From: a virus
Reading direction: 5' to 3' (one strand)
IMG/VR virus record: IMGVR_UViG_3300048919_000369
Coordinates: 1 to 28,984 of that record
DNA: 28,984 nt
Shown here: piece by piece, positions 5,975-13,227 of the stretch
How the letters are laid out: each line of letters opens with the position of its first letter
Numbering within the stretch: position 1 is the stretch's first letter
Made by a program: the position numbers and the translations under genes
The notes under the pieces: model-generated
What the model was told of the DNA's origin: nothing
The model's input: the letters and a program-made list of their open reading frames with translations, nothing else
Database searches by the model: none

Positions 5975-8707
5975 TCAGTCGTCGCCGAAGCCGCGCCCGC
6001 GCCGTTCGCGCTCGATCTGCTCGATCGCCTTGCGGACCTCATCGGCAATGTCCTGGCCCTGTGCGCCGCCGGTAACTTCGATCTTGATGCTGTAGGTGAT
6101 GGAGACGGGCGTCGGCGCGCCAGCAGGGGCGATGGAAGGCTGTGCCGCAGCGGGAACGGCGGCCATGGCGGTGCTGGCGGCGCCTGCCGCAAGCGCACGG
6201 CCCACCTGTCCCGAAATTTCCTTCAGGCGCGGCACCAAGCCGCCCGGCGAGAAGGCGCTCGCCATCCTGCTGCCCCTGTCTTCCTCTGAAGCCGATGCCG
6301 GGCCGCGGGAGAACTGGCTCGAATCGACAAGAACGGGCACTTGCTGGTCACGCGACAGTGCCGCGAGCCTGCTGCCCCGGTCATCGTCAGTTGGGCCTGT
6401 GACGCCGGGGAAAGCCTTCCCGGCGCCGATGAGGTCGGGAGCAGCCGCGCCGGGCGAGAACGCCTCGGTCATCCGGTTCGACAAATCGCCGACGCGTCGC
6501 AGCGGCGCCGCCGAGCCATCGGCAAGGCCTTCGTCCAGGCCTTCCATGACGAAGCCGCCGAGGCTGGCAAAGACACGCGAGGGTGAATGGATGCCCAGCA
6601 CCTCCTTGAACCAACTGACGGCCGAGTTCGCAGCGCCGACGATCGTGGATTTGAGCGCAGACAGGCGGCCGGTGATGCCGTTGATGAGGCCCTGCATCAG
6701 GTCGCTGCCCGCCTGTGACAGACGCGAGGGCATCGAGACGCCCAGCCAGTTCATCAGTGCGGCGAAGCCTGCATAGAGCAAACCCATGGGCGAGAAGTTG
6801 ATCAGCATGGCGGAAATCCCGGCAATGCCGCCGTTGAAGTAGCCTTGGATCTCGGTCCAGATGCCGCTGAACCACGTCGTGATCGCGCCCCAGTTCTCGT
6901 AGATCAGGTAGCCCGCCGCCGCGAGCAGACCGATGCCCAGCACGATACCGGCGACGATGCCGATCAGCGGTAGCATGCCGATGCCGAGCGCCGTGGCGGC
7001 GGCCGACAGCACGGCGAACGGCGCGACAAGCCCGGCGAGGATGATGGCGCTGCCGCCCATGATCAGGAAAAGCCCCGCGAAGAGCGCCGTGGCGAAGGCA
7101 AGGGCGCGGGTCAGCTGGGGATGGCGCTTGGCGAAGTCGGCGATGCTTCCGGCCCATGACGACATGTAATCCGCCGCCGAGGAAATCATCGGCAGCAGCT
7201 GATCGCCGACCGTGGTCGCCAGCGACTTGGACTGGATCTGGAGCCGCTTCACCTTCTCGGCGCCGTCATTCATGCGGTCGGCGAAGTCGGTGTTGACGGT
7301 GCCGTCGGCGCCGAGGGCCTCGGCGCGGATGCTCTGATATTCCTGAAAGGCCGACATAAGCGGGCGCAGCGCTTGCTGCACCTGCATATCGCCGAACAAG
7401 CTGGATAGCTTCGCCTGGTCGCCGCCGGTGGCCTTCTGGGTCAGGCGCACGATCTCCTCGATCGGGCTGCGCCCTTCCTTGGCGGCCTTCTTCATAGCGG
7501 CGGGAATGTCGATGCCGAACTTCTTGAAGTTCTTGATCGTGTCCCCGGCGTTGATCTTGGAAAGCAGGTTCTGAAGGTTGGTCGCGGCACCGGCGGAATC
7601 GCCGGCGCCCTTGCGCGTGATCTGGAGCGCGGCGGCAAGATCCGCGACGGCCGGGATGCCCTTGGAGCCGAGGCTCTGCATGCTGGCGGTCAGTTCGGGG
7701 AAATACTGCGCCATGTCCTTGACCTCGAAGGCGCCGCTCTTGCCCGCCTGGGCCATCACGTCGAGCGCCTTGCCGGTCTGGGCGATCGGCACCTTGAGGT
7801 TGTCATAGGAGGCGAAGGTTGCGCGGCCGAGATCGTCGATTTCCGCCTTGTACGCGGTGGCGGCGCGCCCGATCGGCGTCATCATGTCTACGGCCTGCTG
7901 CGCGCCGAGGCCGAAGCCAGTGAGCGTGTCCACGCCCTTCTGCAGATCGGAGGGCAGCTGGTTCACTGCCAGCGCGGCCCGGCGCAAATCGAGACCCATC
8001 AGGCGCCCAGCCTCGCGGCTCTGGTTCACCTTCTGGTTGATATCGGTCATCACCGATTCGAATTCCATGGCGTCCTGCACGGCCCCTTCAAGCGGCCGCG
8101 CGATCACCATGCCGGTGCCGATCGCTGCGGCGCCGCCCGCAGCGAGACCGGCCGCCGAACCCTGCACTTGCGAGAAGCGCGAGCGGGCAGCGGAGAAGCG
8201 GCGCTCCCGGTCGGAGACTTCCTGAAGGCGGCGATCCTGACTGCGCAGACTGTCGTCGGTCCGCTCGATCTCGCTGCGCAGGCGGCGCTCCTCGCCCACG
8301 AGGTTGCGGGTCGAAACACCGGCCTCCGCGAGACGGCTGCGGACCTCGGTCAGGCGGGTTTCGTGCTGGCGGTGCTGCGCGGTCAGGCGCTCGGCTTCGC
8401 GGCGGGCGCGGTCGAACTCGGTCCGCATGGCGCGGGTGGGATTGGTCGTTGCCGCCATGGCGCGGCCGAGTTCGGTGGCACGGGCACGGGCCTGCTGCAT
8501 GGCGCGTTCGCTTTCGCGCATGCCCTGTTTCAGCTGGCGGAACTCGCCCACGTCGGCCTGCGCGCGCTGCAGGCCTTTCAGCTGGTCGCGGGTGGCCTTC
8601 AGGGTCTGCGCAAGCCGGGAGGAACCCGAGGCAGCGTCCCGCATCGGCCGGGTGAGCCGGTCGGCGCCCTCCATGAGCACCCGAATGCGCAGATTCCTGT
8701 CAGACAC
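5975..8707 (-). CDS. T: Tail tape measure protein T
   Basis: A 910-residue protein starts at GTG 8707, directly abutting the TAA that ends the E' frame (TAAGTG). Residues 1-200 are long charged helices (coiled coil), followed by a glycine/alanine-rich segment and a TP901-type tape-measure core (AMEFESVMTDINQKVN, KSGAFEVKDMAQYFPELTASM). Residues about 540-620 form a strongly hydrophobic region (LFAGLFLIMGG, then several helices) that may insert in the host membrane during DNA delivery. The C-terminus has GLINGITGRLSALKSTIVGAANSAV, typical of tail-tip regions. The protein sets tail length; it is about 12 percent longer than P2 T (815), predicting a slightly longer tail. Confidence 0.92.
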   Translation of the reverse strand: MSDRNLRIRVLMEGADRLTRPMRDAASGSSRLAQTLKATRDQLKGLQRAQADVGEFRQLKQGMRESERAMQQARARATELGRAMAATTNPTRAMRTEFDRARREAERLTAQHRQHETRLTEVRSRLAEAGVSTRNLVGEERRLRSEIERTDDSLRSQDRRLQEVSDRERRFSAARSRFSQVQGSAAGLAAGGAAAIGTGMVIARPLEGAVQDAMEFESVMTDINQKVNQSREAGRLMGLDLRRAALAVNQLPSDLQKGVDTLTGFGLGAQQAVDMMTPIGRAATAYKAEIDDLGRATFASYDNLKVPIAQTGKALDVMAQAGKSGAFEVKDMAQYFPELTASMQSLGSKGIPAVADLAAALQITRKGAGDSAGAATNLQNLLSKINAGDTIKNFKKFGIDIPAAMKKAAKEGRSPIEEIVRLTQKATGGDQAKLSSLFGDMQVQQALRPLMSAFQEYQSIRAEALGADGTVNTDFADRMNDGAEKVKRLQIQSKSLATTVGDQLLPMISSAADYMSSWAGSIADFAKRHPQLTRALAFATALFAGLFLIMGGSAIILAGLVAPFAVLSAAATALGIGMLPLIGIVAGIVLGIGLLAAAGYLIYENWGAITTWFSGIWTEIQGYFNGGIAGISAMLINFSPMGLLYAGFAALMNWLGVSMPSRLSQAGSDLMQGLINGITGRLSALKSTIVGAANSAVSWFKEVLGIHSPSRVFASLGGFVMEGLDEGLADGSAAPLRRVGDLSNRMTEAFSPGAAAPDLIGAGKAFPGVTGPTDDDRGSRLAALSRDQQVPVLVDSSQFSRGPASASEEDRGSRMASAFSPGGLVPRLKEISGQVGRALAAGAASTAMAAVPAAAQPSIAPAGAPTPVSITYSIKIEVTGGAQGQDIADEVRKAIEQIERERRGRGFGDD

Positions 8708-9207
8708 TTATCGTTTTCCGTGCTTCGGTGAGGTGCCGGCAGACCCGGCGCGCTTTTCGGCTTTCGCGCGCCAGATCATGAGTTCGGCAATCGGCCACCC
8801 GTCCATCTCGGACGGCGGCCAGCTGAAGACGCTGGCGATGTCCGCCATGGCGTCGGTTACGTCCGCTGGGAGAGATCCTGCTTCGCGCCCTTCGGCAGCA
8901 AAAAATCCATGACTTCGCTGCCCAGCTGGGTGAGGTCGGCGGGATCGAGGTTGGCGATATCCTGCTTCGACAGCATCGGATCGGTGATGCGCGGCAGCAG
9001 CGTTTCCAGCGCGCCGTATTCGAGGTTGAGGAGGCCCGACAGCGAGAGGCCGCGCAGCGAGCCGGACTTGGGCTTGCGGACAAGCACGGTCTCGATCTTG
9101 GTTTCGCCGCGCGTGAACGGTGCGTCGAGCGTGACGGTGCGAACTTCCGGGGTAGCGGCGGTGGCGATCGCGGTCGATGCGGCCAGATTGGCCTTGGTAC
9201 GGGTCAT
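8708..9207 (-). CDS. E': Tail assembly chaperone E+E' made by -1 ribosomal frameshift
   Basis: In the E frame the codons ATG GAT TTT TTG contain the heptamer T TTT TTG (plus-strand 8899-8905). A -1 shift there carries ribosomes into a frame that runs to TAA at 8710-8708 and gives a fusion of about 166 residues. The new C-terminal part contains DIASVFSWPPSEMDGWPIAELMIWR, the signature of the GpE family (P2 E'). P2 uses the same heptamer for its E+E' product, which acts with E as a chaperone pair for the tape measure. The geometry is right: E codon phase 0 and E' phase 1 differ by exactly one backward step on this strand. Confidence 0.85.
8857..9207 (-). CDS. E: Tail assembly protein E
   Basis: A 116-residue protein starts at ATG 9207 with GGAGATC upstream. 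It has a variable N-terminus, then TVTLDAPFTRGETKIETVLVRKPKSG, LRGLSLSGLL and DPMLSKQDIANLDPADLTQLGSEVMDFL, the usual phage tail assembly chaperone pattern (Mu gp41/P2 E family). It binds the tape measure during tail building and is not part of the virion. Its 3' part holds the frameshift site used to make E+E'. It lies between tube FII and tape measure T, as in P2. Confidence 0.88.
   Translation of the reverse strand: MTRTKANLAASTAIATAATPEVRTVTLDAPFTRGETKIETVLVRKPKSGSLRGLSLSGLLNLEYGALETLLPRITDPMLSKQDIANLDPADLTQLGSEVMDFLLPKGAKQDLSQRT
8899..8905 (-). other. Programmed -1 frameshift heptamer T TTT TTG
   Basis: Plus-strand CAAAAAA reads TTTTTTG on the coding strand, in the phase T TTT TTG relative to gene E, about 16 codons before the E stop. 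It is the canonical slippery form and the same heptamer reported for P2 E/E'. A GC-rich stretch follows (CTGCCGAAGGGCGCG), but I could not define a clear stimulatory pseudoknot by eye. Confidence 0.82.
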
Positions 9208-9278
9208 TGTGGATCTCCGATGTCAGAATAGATCGGCGGGGAAGGGGAAGCGGCCCGGCGCGTGGCCGGGCCAAGGGA

Positions 9279-9791
9279 TCAGAACATGCCGAGGGCGTTG
9301 CGGCGCGCAGCGAGCAGGTCCACGCCGTTGACGGTCTCGACCATGTTGATCGGGTCAATCTCGATCTCGGTGCGGCCATTCCAGACCAGCTTGTAGTAGG
9401 CGACGGCCATGGTGACCTTGAAGTCGCCGACCGTGCCCACTTCCTGATCGCCGAACTCAAGCCCAGGGAACCTGCCGCGCAGGATCGCTTCGACGGTGTC
9501 GATTTCTGCGGTGTCGTCGCGCTGGTAGTTTCCAGCAAAGCGCATGTAGACGCCGTCCACCGTGGGCGTGCCCCACTGGCGGACGATGTCACGCATTGGC
9601 GCGGTGAAGGTCATGGAGGCTTCCATCGCCTCCATGCCCATGTCGAGCGAGACCTCGCCGCTCATGCCGCCGCCGCGATATCCTTCCATCTTGCGATTGA
9701 GGGGCGGCAGGCCAACGGTCTTTACTTCGCCTTGATAGTCATTGCCTTCGTTGAACAGCATCATGTCCTTGAGGACGCGTCCAAGTCCCAT
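9279..9791 (-). CDS. FII: Major tail tube protein FII
   Basis: A 170-residue protein starts at ATG 9791 with AGGAG upstream, close to P2 FII (172). It has LKDMMLFNEGNDYQGEVKTVGLPPLNRKMEGYRGGGM at the N-terminus and later TAEIDTVEAILRGRFPGLEFGDQEVGTVGDFKVTMAVAYYKL, both diagnostic for the contractile tail tube family. The subunits stack as rings forming the inner tube inside the sheath. The gene directly follows sheath FI, with 41 bp between them. Confidence 0.93.
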   Translation of the reverse strand: MGLGRVLKDMMLFNEGNDYQGEVKTVGLPPLNRKMEGYRGGGMSGEVSLDMGMEAMEASMTFTAPMRDIVRQWGTPTVDGVYMRFAGNYQRDDTAEIDTVEAILRGRFPGLEFGDQEVGTVGDFKVTMAVAYYKLVWNGRTEIEIDPINMVETVNGVDLLAARRNALGMF

Positions 9792-9832
9792 GGCGGGCTC
9801 CTATGATCGAGTGGAGAGAAAGGGCGGCCGGA

Positions 9833-11005
9833 TCAGGCCGCTTCGGCCAGCTGGTTCGCGAAGTCGGCGAAATAGCTGTCGGTGATGCGCTGATTGAATC
9901 CGAGGTCTTCGAGCGGCGGCGGCACGGTGTAGTCGTAGTCGATCCGCAGCTTGCCCGCCTTGAGGCTGGCAGTGCTGTTGTTCGCCTCGTCGTACCTGGC
10001 GTTGAAGCCGAGCACGATGCCCTGCGACTTCAGCTGGCGCCCGAAGCCGTTGATGGTTTCGACGATGTCCTTGACGAGCGCCGGGTTCAGCGGCTTGTCG
10101 ATCGCCCAGAGCATGCCCGCAACCACGGTATCGGCGAGCAGCTGGGCGACGCGCACGGTGCTTTCGAACTCGAACAGCGGATCGTCCGAGCAGGTGCGGT
10201 TGCCCCAGAAGCGGAAACCGTCATCGGTGCGGACAAGCGCGGTGACCTCGGAAGCGTTGAGGAGGTTGGCCTCGCTGGTGTCATCCTCAATATCCCAGCG
10301 AATGGGCTGGGTGACGCCGACGACGCCACTGACGGCCACGTTCGAGAGCGTCTTGTGCGGGCCGGTCTGGGTGTCGATCAGCGCGCGCAGGCCCATGGCG
10401 TAGGCGGCGGCATAGCCGGTGACGTTGGTGCTGGTCGCGGTGTCGAACAGCATGAAGTCCGGCATCAGCAGCATCAGTTCGCGTGCGGAGAAGCTGGCGC
10501 GGTAGAGCGTAGCAGCGGCCACGGTGTCTCCGACAACGCGGGCATAGGCGAAGCCGCGCAGCTTCTTGGCGATCGCGACGAGGGCGGTAGTGACGGCCTG
10601 CGTTTCGAGGCCGGGCGTGCCGAGGATCTTGGGCTTCACGCCCAGCTGCGACTTGGCGTCGAGCAGGGCCTGCATGCCGGTTTTCTTGCCATCGGCCGTC
10701 GTGGTGCCGATGACGTTGCTGGCGGTCTCGGCTTCGTCGGCGCCTTCCTCGACCCGCACGACGACGACGACGGCGCGGGTTTGGTCGGCGATAGCGCGCA
10801 GGGACTTTGCCAGCGTGCCGTCCGTGCCCGCCTTGCCGATCGCGGTCTCGATGTCGGTGATGAGCGCCGGGGAATCGAGCGGGAAGGTGGTGGCGTCGGC
10901 GTTGGCGCCGGTAGCGACCAGGCCGATGATGGAGGTGGAGACAGCGGTAAGCGTGCGGGCGCCGTCGCTGATCTCGGTGAGGGTAATGCCGTGCTTGAAG
11001 GCCAT
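9833..11005 (-). CDS. FI: Tail sheath protein FI
   Basis: A 390-residue protein (P2 FI is 396) starts at ATG 11005 with AAGGA upstream. The opening FKHGITLTEISDGARTLTAVSTSIIGLVATG and the C-terminal GIVLGFNARYDEANNSTASLKAGKLRIDYDYTVPPPLEDLGF are typical of contractile phage sheaths. The central RFWGNRTCSDDPLFEFESTVR and ADTVVAGMLWAIDKPLN blocks are the conserved sheath core. It polymerises around the FII tube and contracts at infection. It directly follows W with a 15-bp gap; in P2 the J-I-H-G genes lie between W and FI. Confidence 0.94.
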   Translation of the reverse strand: MAFKHGITLTEISDGARTLTAVSTSIIGLVATGANADATTFPLDSPALITDIETAIGKAGTDGTLAKSLRAIADQTRAVVVVVRVEEGADEAETASNVIGTTTADGKKTGMQALLDAKSQLGVKPKILGTPGLETQAVTTALVAIAKKLRGFAYARVVGDTVAAATLYRASFSARELMLLMPDFMLFDTATSTNVTGYAAAYAMGLRALIDTQTGPHKTLSNVAVSGVVGVTQPIRWDIEDDTSEANLLNASEVTALVRTDDGFRFWGNRTCSDDPLFEFESTVRVAQLLADTVVAGMLWAIDKPLNPALVKDIVETINGFGRQLKSQGIVLGFNARYDEANNSTASLKAGKLRIDYDYTVPPPLEDLGFNQRITDSYFADFANQLAEAA

Positions 11006-11020
11006 GAACAGGATCCTTGG

Positions 11021-11368
11021 TTAGAGAGAGACGGGCACGAGAAGGCGGGAACGGGCGTTCGACGAAGTGCCGGTGCGGCGAGTGTCGAGGACGACGACGG
11101 CAGAGCCGCGCGTTGCACCGGCCATGAGGCCGACCTGATCCAGGCGGATGCGGTCCTCCCAGCGGGTGAGGGCGATGACGGTGGCCGCGTAGATCCGCAG
11201 GATGTTGGCGCGGCTCATGGGCTGGTCGATCAGGTCCGGCACCAGCGAGCCGAATTCGCGGCGGCCGACGCATGAGCCGATGCGGGTGCGCAGGATGATT
11301 CCTGCCGACTGGCGGATATCTTCGTCGCCCTCGATCAGTTCGCCGGTGGTTTCGTTCATGGCGCTCAT
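11021..11368 (-). CDS. W: Baseplate wedge protein W
   Basis: A 115-residue protein, the same length as P2 gpW, starts at ATG 11368 in ATGA overlap with the small gene upstream. It begins with NETTGELIEGDEDIRQSAGIILRTRIGSCVGRREFGSLVPDLIDQP, the gpW/gp25-like family signature (the IxQSI.iIL.T..G.R...P.fG...LiD pattern). It is a T4 gp25-like wedge protein linking sheath and baseplate. The longer frame upstream to 11563 only overlaps the small gene and V in another phase and is not used. Confidence 0.92.
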   Translation of the reverse strand: MSAMNETTGELIEGDEDIRQSAGIILRTRIGSCVGRREFGSLVPDLIDQPMSRANILRIYAATVIALTRWEDRIRLDQVGLMAGATRGSAVVVLDTRRTGTSSNARSRLLVPVSL

Positions 11369-11526
11369 CGGTCGAGTCCCGAGCCAAGTTGAAACCAATC
11401 GCTCGGATCTCGGACTGTGAACCAAAATGGCTTCCAGTTGCCGGTGCGAATCGCGAATTTTAACCAGACGAGAAGGCGGCAGTGGCGAACGCGGTGGCGC
11501 CACTTGATCTTCCAAGGGTCGGCCAT
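11365..11526 (-). CDS. Small basic protein between V and W, unknown
   Basis: A 53-residue frame starts at ATG 11526, coupled to the end of V as TGATG, and ends in an ATGA overlap with W. It encodes MADPWKIKWRHRVRHCRLLV followed by an aromatic-rich stretch with WLKF, NWKPFWF and DWFQLGSGL. It is strongly basic and has an unusual number of Trp residues. Perfect start and stop coupling on both sides and the absence of any other explanation for the 160-bp gap between V and W argue that it is translated. P2 has no gene between V and W. Function unknown. Confidence 0.65.
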   Translation of the reverse strand: MADPWKIKWRHRVRHCRLLVWLKFAIRTGNWKPFWFTVRDPSDWFQLGSGLDR

Positions 11527-12080
11527 CAGACGGGGCCTCCGCTTTGGGCGGCGCCAGCGGCAACGCCGGTATGCTTGTGGGTCTTGAGGCTGATGCCGCC
11601 GCCGATGACGTCCTCGGAAGCAGTGACCTTCGCGTTCACAGTCACGTCGTCGTTGAACGTGACGGGGCCGTTCCATGTGGTTCCGCCAGGCGCGTCGATC
11701 TTGGCGGTACCGCCATCCGGCAGGGTCACGGTCAGCGCGTGGGTCGCGTGGTTGTAGGAGATGATGGCGCCGTCGGGGAATTCGAGCTGGAAGAGATCGG
11801 GGTCCGACGTGCTCGGCGAATTGGCGTCCGAGTAGATGCCAGGCAGCACAAGGCCGTTATCGACATCGCCCTCGGGGCAGAGGACTGCGCACTGTTCACC
11901 TGCGGAGGGCGGGCACCAGAGCTTCACTCGCCCGGCGAGCAGGGCGACCCACGGAAGATCGCCGGTTTCGAGGTCACCCAACTGTACGGTGCAGGTGCGC
12001 GCGGCATGGTCGATGGACGCGACAGTGCCCACCTGAATGACCTCGCCGGTCAGCTGCTCATGATCGTTGGATTGCGCCAT
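11526..12080 (-). CDS. V: Baseplate spike protein V
   Basis: A 184-residue protein with an N-terminal OB-fold region (GEVIQVGTVASIDHAARTCTVQLGDLETGDLPWVALLAGRVKLW), middle CPPSAGEQCAVLCPEGDVDNGLVLPGIYS, then a beta-helical C-terminus with DVTVNAKVTASEDVIGGGISLKTHKHTG. The THKH at 167-170 supplies the HxH pair that binds iron at the tip of the P2 V spike. It punctures the outer membrane. It is the first gene of the V-D tail operon, preceded by the palindromic box at 12120-12151. No Shine-Dalgarno is visible before ATG 12080. Confidence 0.93.
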   Translation of the reverse strand: MAQSNDHEQLTGEVIQVGTVASIDHAARTCTVQLGDLETGDLPWVALLAGRVKLWCPPSAGEQCAVLCPEGDVDNGLVLPGIYSDANSPSTSDPDLFQLEFPDGAIISYNHATHALTVTLPDGGTAKIDAPGGTTWNGPVTFNDDVTVNAKVTASEDVIGGGISLKTHKHTGVAAGAAQSGGPV

Positions 12081-12119
12081 GGTGAGACCATGGCGCGAGA
12101 AGGATCAGGTTTCGCCGGG

Positions 12120-12151
12120 CTGCATTTGGACAGGCGCTTGTCCAAATGCAG
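12120..12151. promoter_or_regulatory. Palindromic late-gene box upstream of V
   Basis: A perfect 13-bp inverted repeat, CTGCATTTGGACA (12120-12132) and TGTCCAAATGCAG (12139-12151), has a 6-bp GGCGCT centre. It lies between the AbiTii gene stop and the V start, centred 55.5 bp before ATG 12080. The same core (CATTTGG, GGCGCT, CCAAATG) occurs at 26290-26315 between divergent O and P, with compensating base changes in both arms. Likely an Ogr-type activator site, although a bidirectional hairpin remains possible here. Confidence 0.65.
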
Positions 12152-12171
12152 GAACGCGACGGCTGCAAGCT

Positions 12172-13140
12172 TTAGCTTGGAATTCCCAAGTACGAATTTA
12201 AGGCTCCCGTCAGAGCTGCCTTCGCAACTTCAAGCGTCATTTCGCCGCCCTTTTTTGCGATTGATACCGCTGCTTTTGCGACCCACCCCTTCAACTTTGT
12301 CGGCAGAGCTTTCTCGGCTTTTGCAGCGCTTTCTTCCGTAGAAAGAAGGCCAGCCAGTTCTGTGACAGTAGGCGCCGCGACTCCCAGAGACTGCAATCGG
12401 TCCGAAAGTGAATTAAAGTCACCCTCGATGATGATCTGATTTTCAGCAACGTTGATTGAATTTCCCGCATAGCCCCCAATAGCTGCGGATCCACCGTTAA
12501 TTGTCGTGTGAAAGATCTGTGTGACGGCTGGCTTGATAGCTTCAACCTTACCTTCGGTAATGGCGGCATCCACGTCCACACCATCGCTTTCAAGCTCTAG
12601 TGCGAATTGAAGTAGTCTGGTCCTCACGGTATCGATAATTTCCACAAGCGAGGACATCGGTATTTCTTGCCATGCCCGGTTAAGCGCATATCCATCCAGA
12701 AACGAACTTTGGTATTTAACTACTAAATCCGCTGGCCAAGACATTGCAGCGAAGCCAGATGCATCTTTCGCGATCATGCCCTCATATGCGGCTACACCCT
12801 GTCCTGCATAAGCGGTCGTTGCCCACCAACGATGCTCCTCGCGCATGACAAAAGACGGTATCGGCTGATTCGCGATCTGCGCACCAAGCGGCCCCAAGAA
12901 GTGTCCCTTGGCCGTCACTTTTATGATGCGATAAGGAGGCAGATCATCGTTATCGATTCCTTTGTATCCTTGAAGTTCATTGGTCACCCATGACTTCAAT
13001 TCATCGTGCTTGAGGCGTGACGCCAAGATCAGGCACTTACGTAGGATGGTCGATAGGGGAACGGTGTGATCCGCAGCTTGGTCAATTATGGTTGAGAGCA
13101 CGAAATCTCTTTCATCAATTTCGGCCGCAGCGAACACCAT
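12172..13140 (-). CDS. AbiTii-domain abortive infection protein (defence cargo)
   Basis: A 322-residue protein. Residues about 27-80 (VPLSTILRKCLILASRL, ELKSWVTNELQGY, DDLPPYRIIKVTAKGHFLGP) match the AbiTii N-terminal domain pattern: LRK.L.LA..L....L..W...EL.GY......P.YR......G. The C-terminal half has a Gly/Asn-rich link (GGSAAIGGYAGNSINVAENQIII), then helical EGDFNSLSDRLQSLGV and a hydrophobic end. AbiTii proteins are tied to abortive-infection phage defence, but their mechanism is unclear. It lies alone between the methylase and V, is more AT-rich than its neighbours, and is bounded by hairpins on both sides: a typical cargo insertion in a P2-like phage. Confidence 0.78.
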   Translation of the reverse strand: MVFAAAEIDERDFVLSTIIDQAADHTVPLSTILRKCLILASRLKHDELKSWVTNELQGYKGIDNDDLPPYRIIKVTAKGHFLGPLGAQIANQPIPSFVMREEHRWWATTAYAGQGVAAYEGMIAKDASGFAAMSWPADLVVKYQSSFLDGYALNRAWQEIPMSSLVEIIDTVRTRLLQFALELESDGVDVDAAITEGKVEAIKPAVTQIFHTTINGGSAAIGGYAGNSINVAENQIIIEGDFNSLSDRLQSLGVAAPTVTELAGLLSTEESAAKAEKALPTKLKGWVAKAAVSIAKKGGEMTLEVAKAALTGALNSYLGIPS

Positions 13141-13150
13141 TGAGCTGTGC

Positions 13151-13176
13151 GATGCAAGTCACGCTAACCTTGCATC
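13151..13176. promoter_or_regulatory. Inverted repeat upstream of the AbiTii gene (operator candidate)
   Basis: GATGCAAG (13151-13158) and CTTGCATC (13169-13176) form a perfect 8-bp inverted repeat with a 10-bp spacer, one helical turn and a half between arm centres, ending 11 bp before ATG 13140. This geometry suits a dimeric repressor. A TTGATG (13180-13175, minus) overlapping one arm could be a -35 element, but no good -10 is evident. Confidence 0.45.
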
Positions 13177-13186
13177 AACTGTAGGG

Positions 13187-13221
13187 ATGCGCGCGCTTAG
13201 CGGAAAGCGTGGCGCGCGCAT
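13187..13221 (-). terminator. GC-rich stem-loop after the methylase gene
   Basis: ATGCGCGCGC (13187-13196) and GCGCGCGCAT (13212-13221) form a perfect 10-bp stem with a 15-nt loop that starts 7 bases after the methylase stop codon. It has no T-run, so it is not a classical intrinsic terminator, but its place directly after a stop suggests 3'-end formation or mRNA protection. Confidence 0.45.
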
Positions 13222-13227
13222 CGAGGT

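Noticed and set aside
9803-11275. 490-codon plus-strand open frame opposite the sheath gene
   Set aside because: It is the antisense shadow of FI and W in GC-rich DNA. The product is Gly/Val/Arg/Asp-rich without motifs, while the minus strand encodes a clear sheath protein.
12120-12151. The V-upstream palindrome read as a rho-independent terminator of the AbiTii gene
   Set aside because: No T-run on either side, and the same core occurs between divergent O and P, where a terminator has no purpose. A regulatory site fits better.
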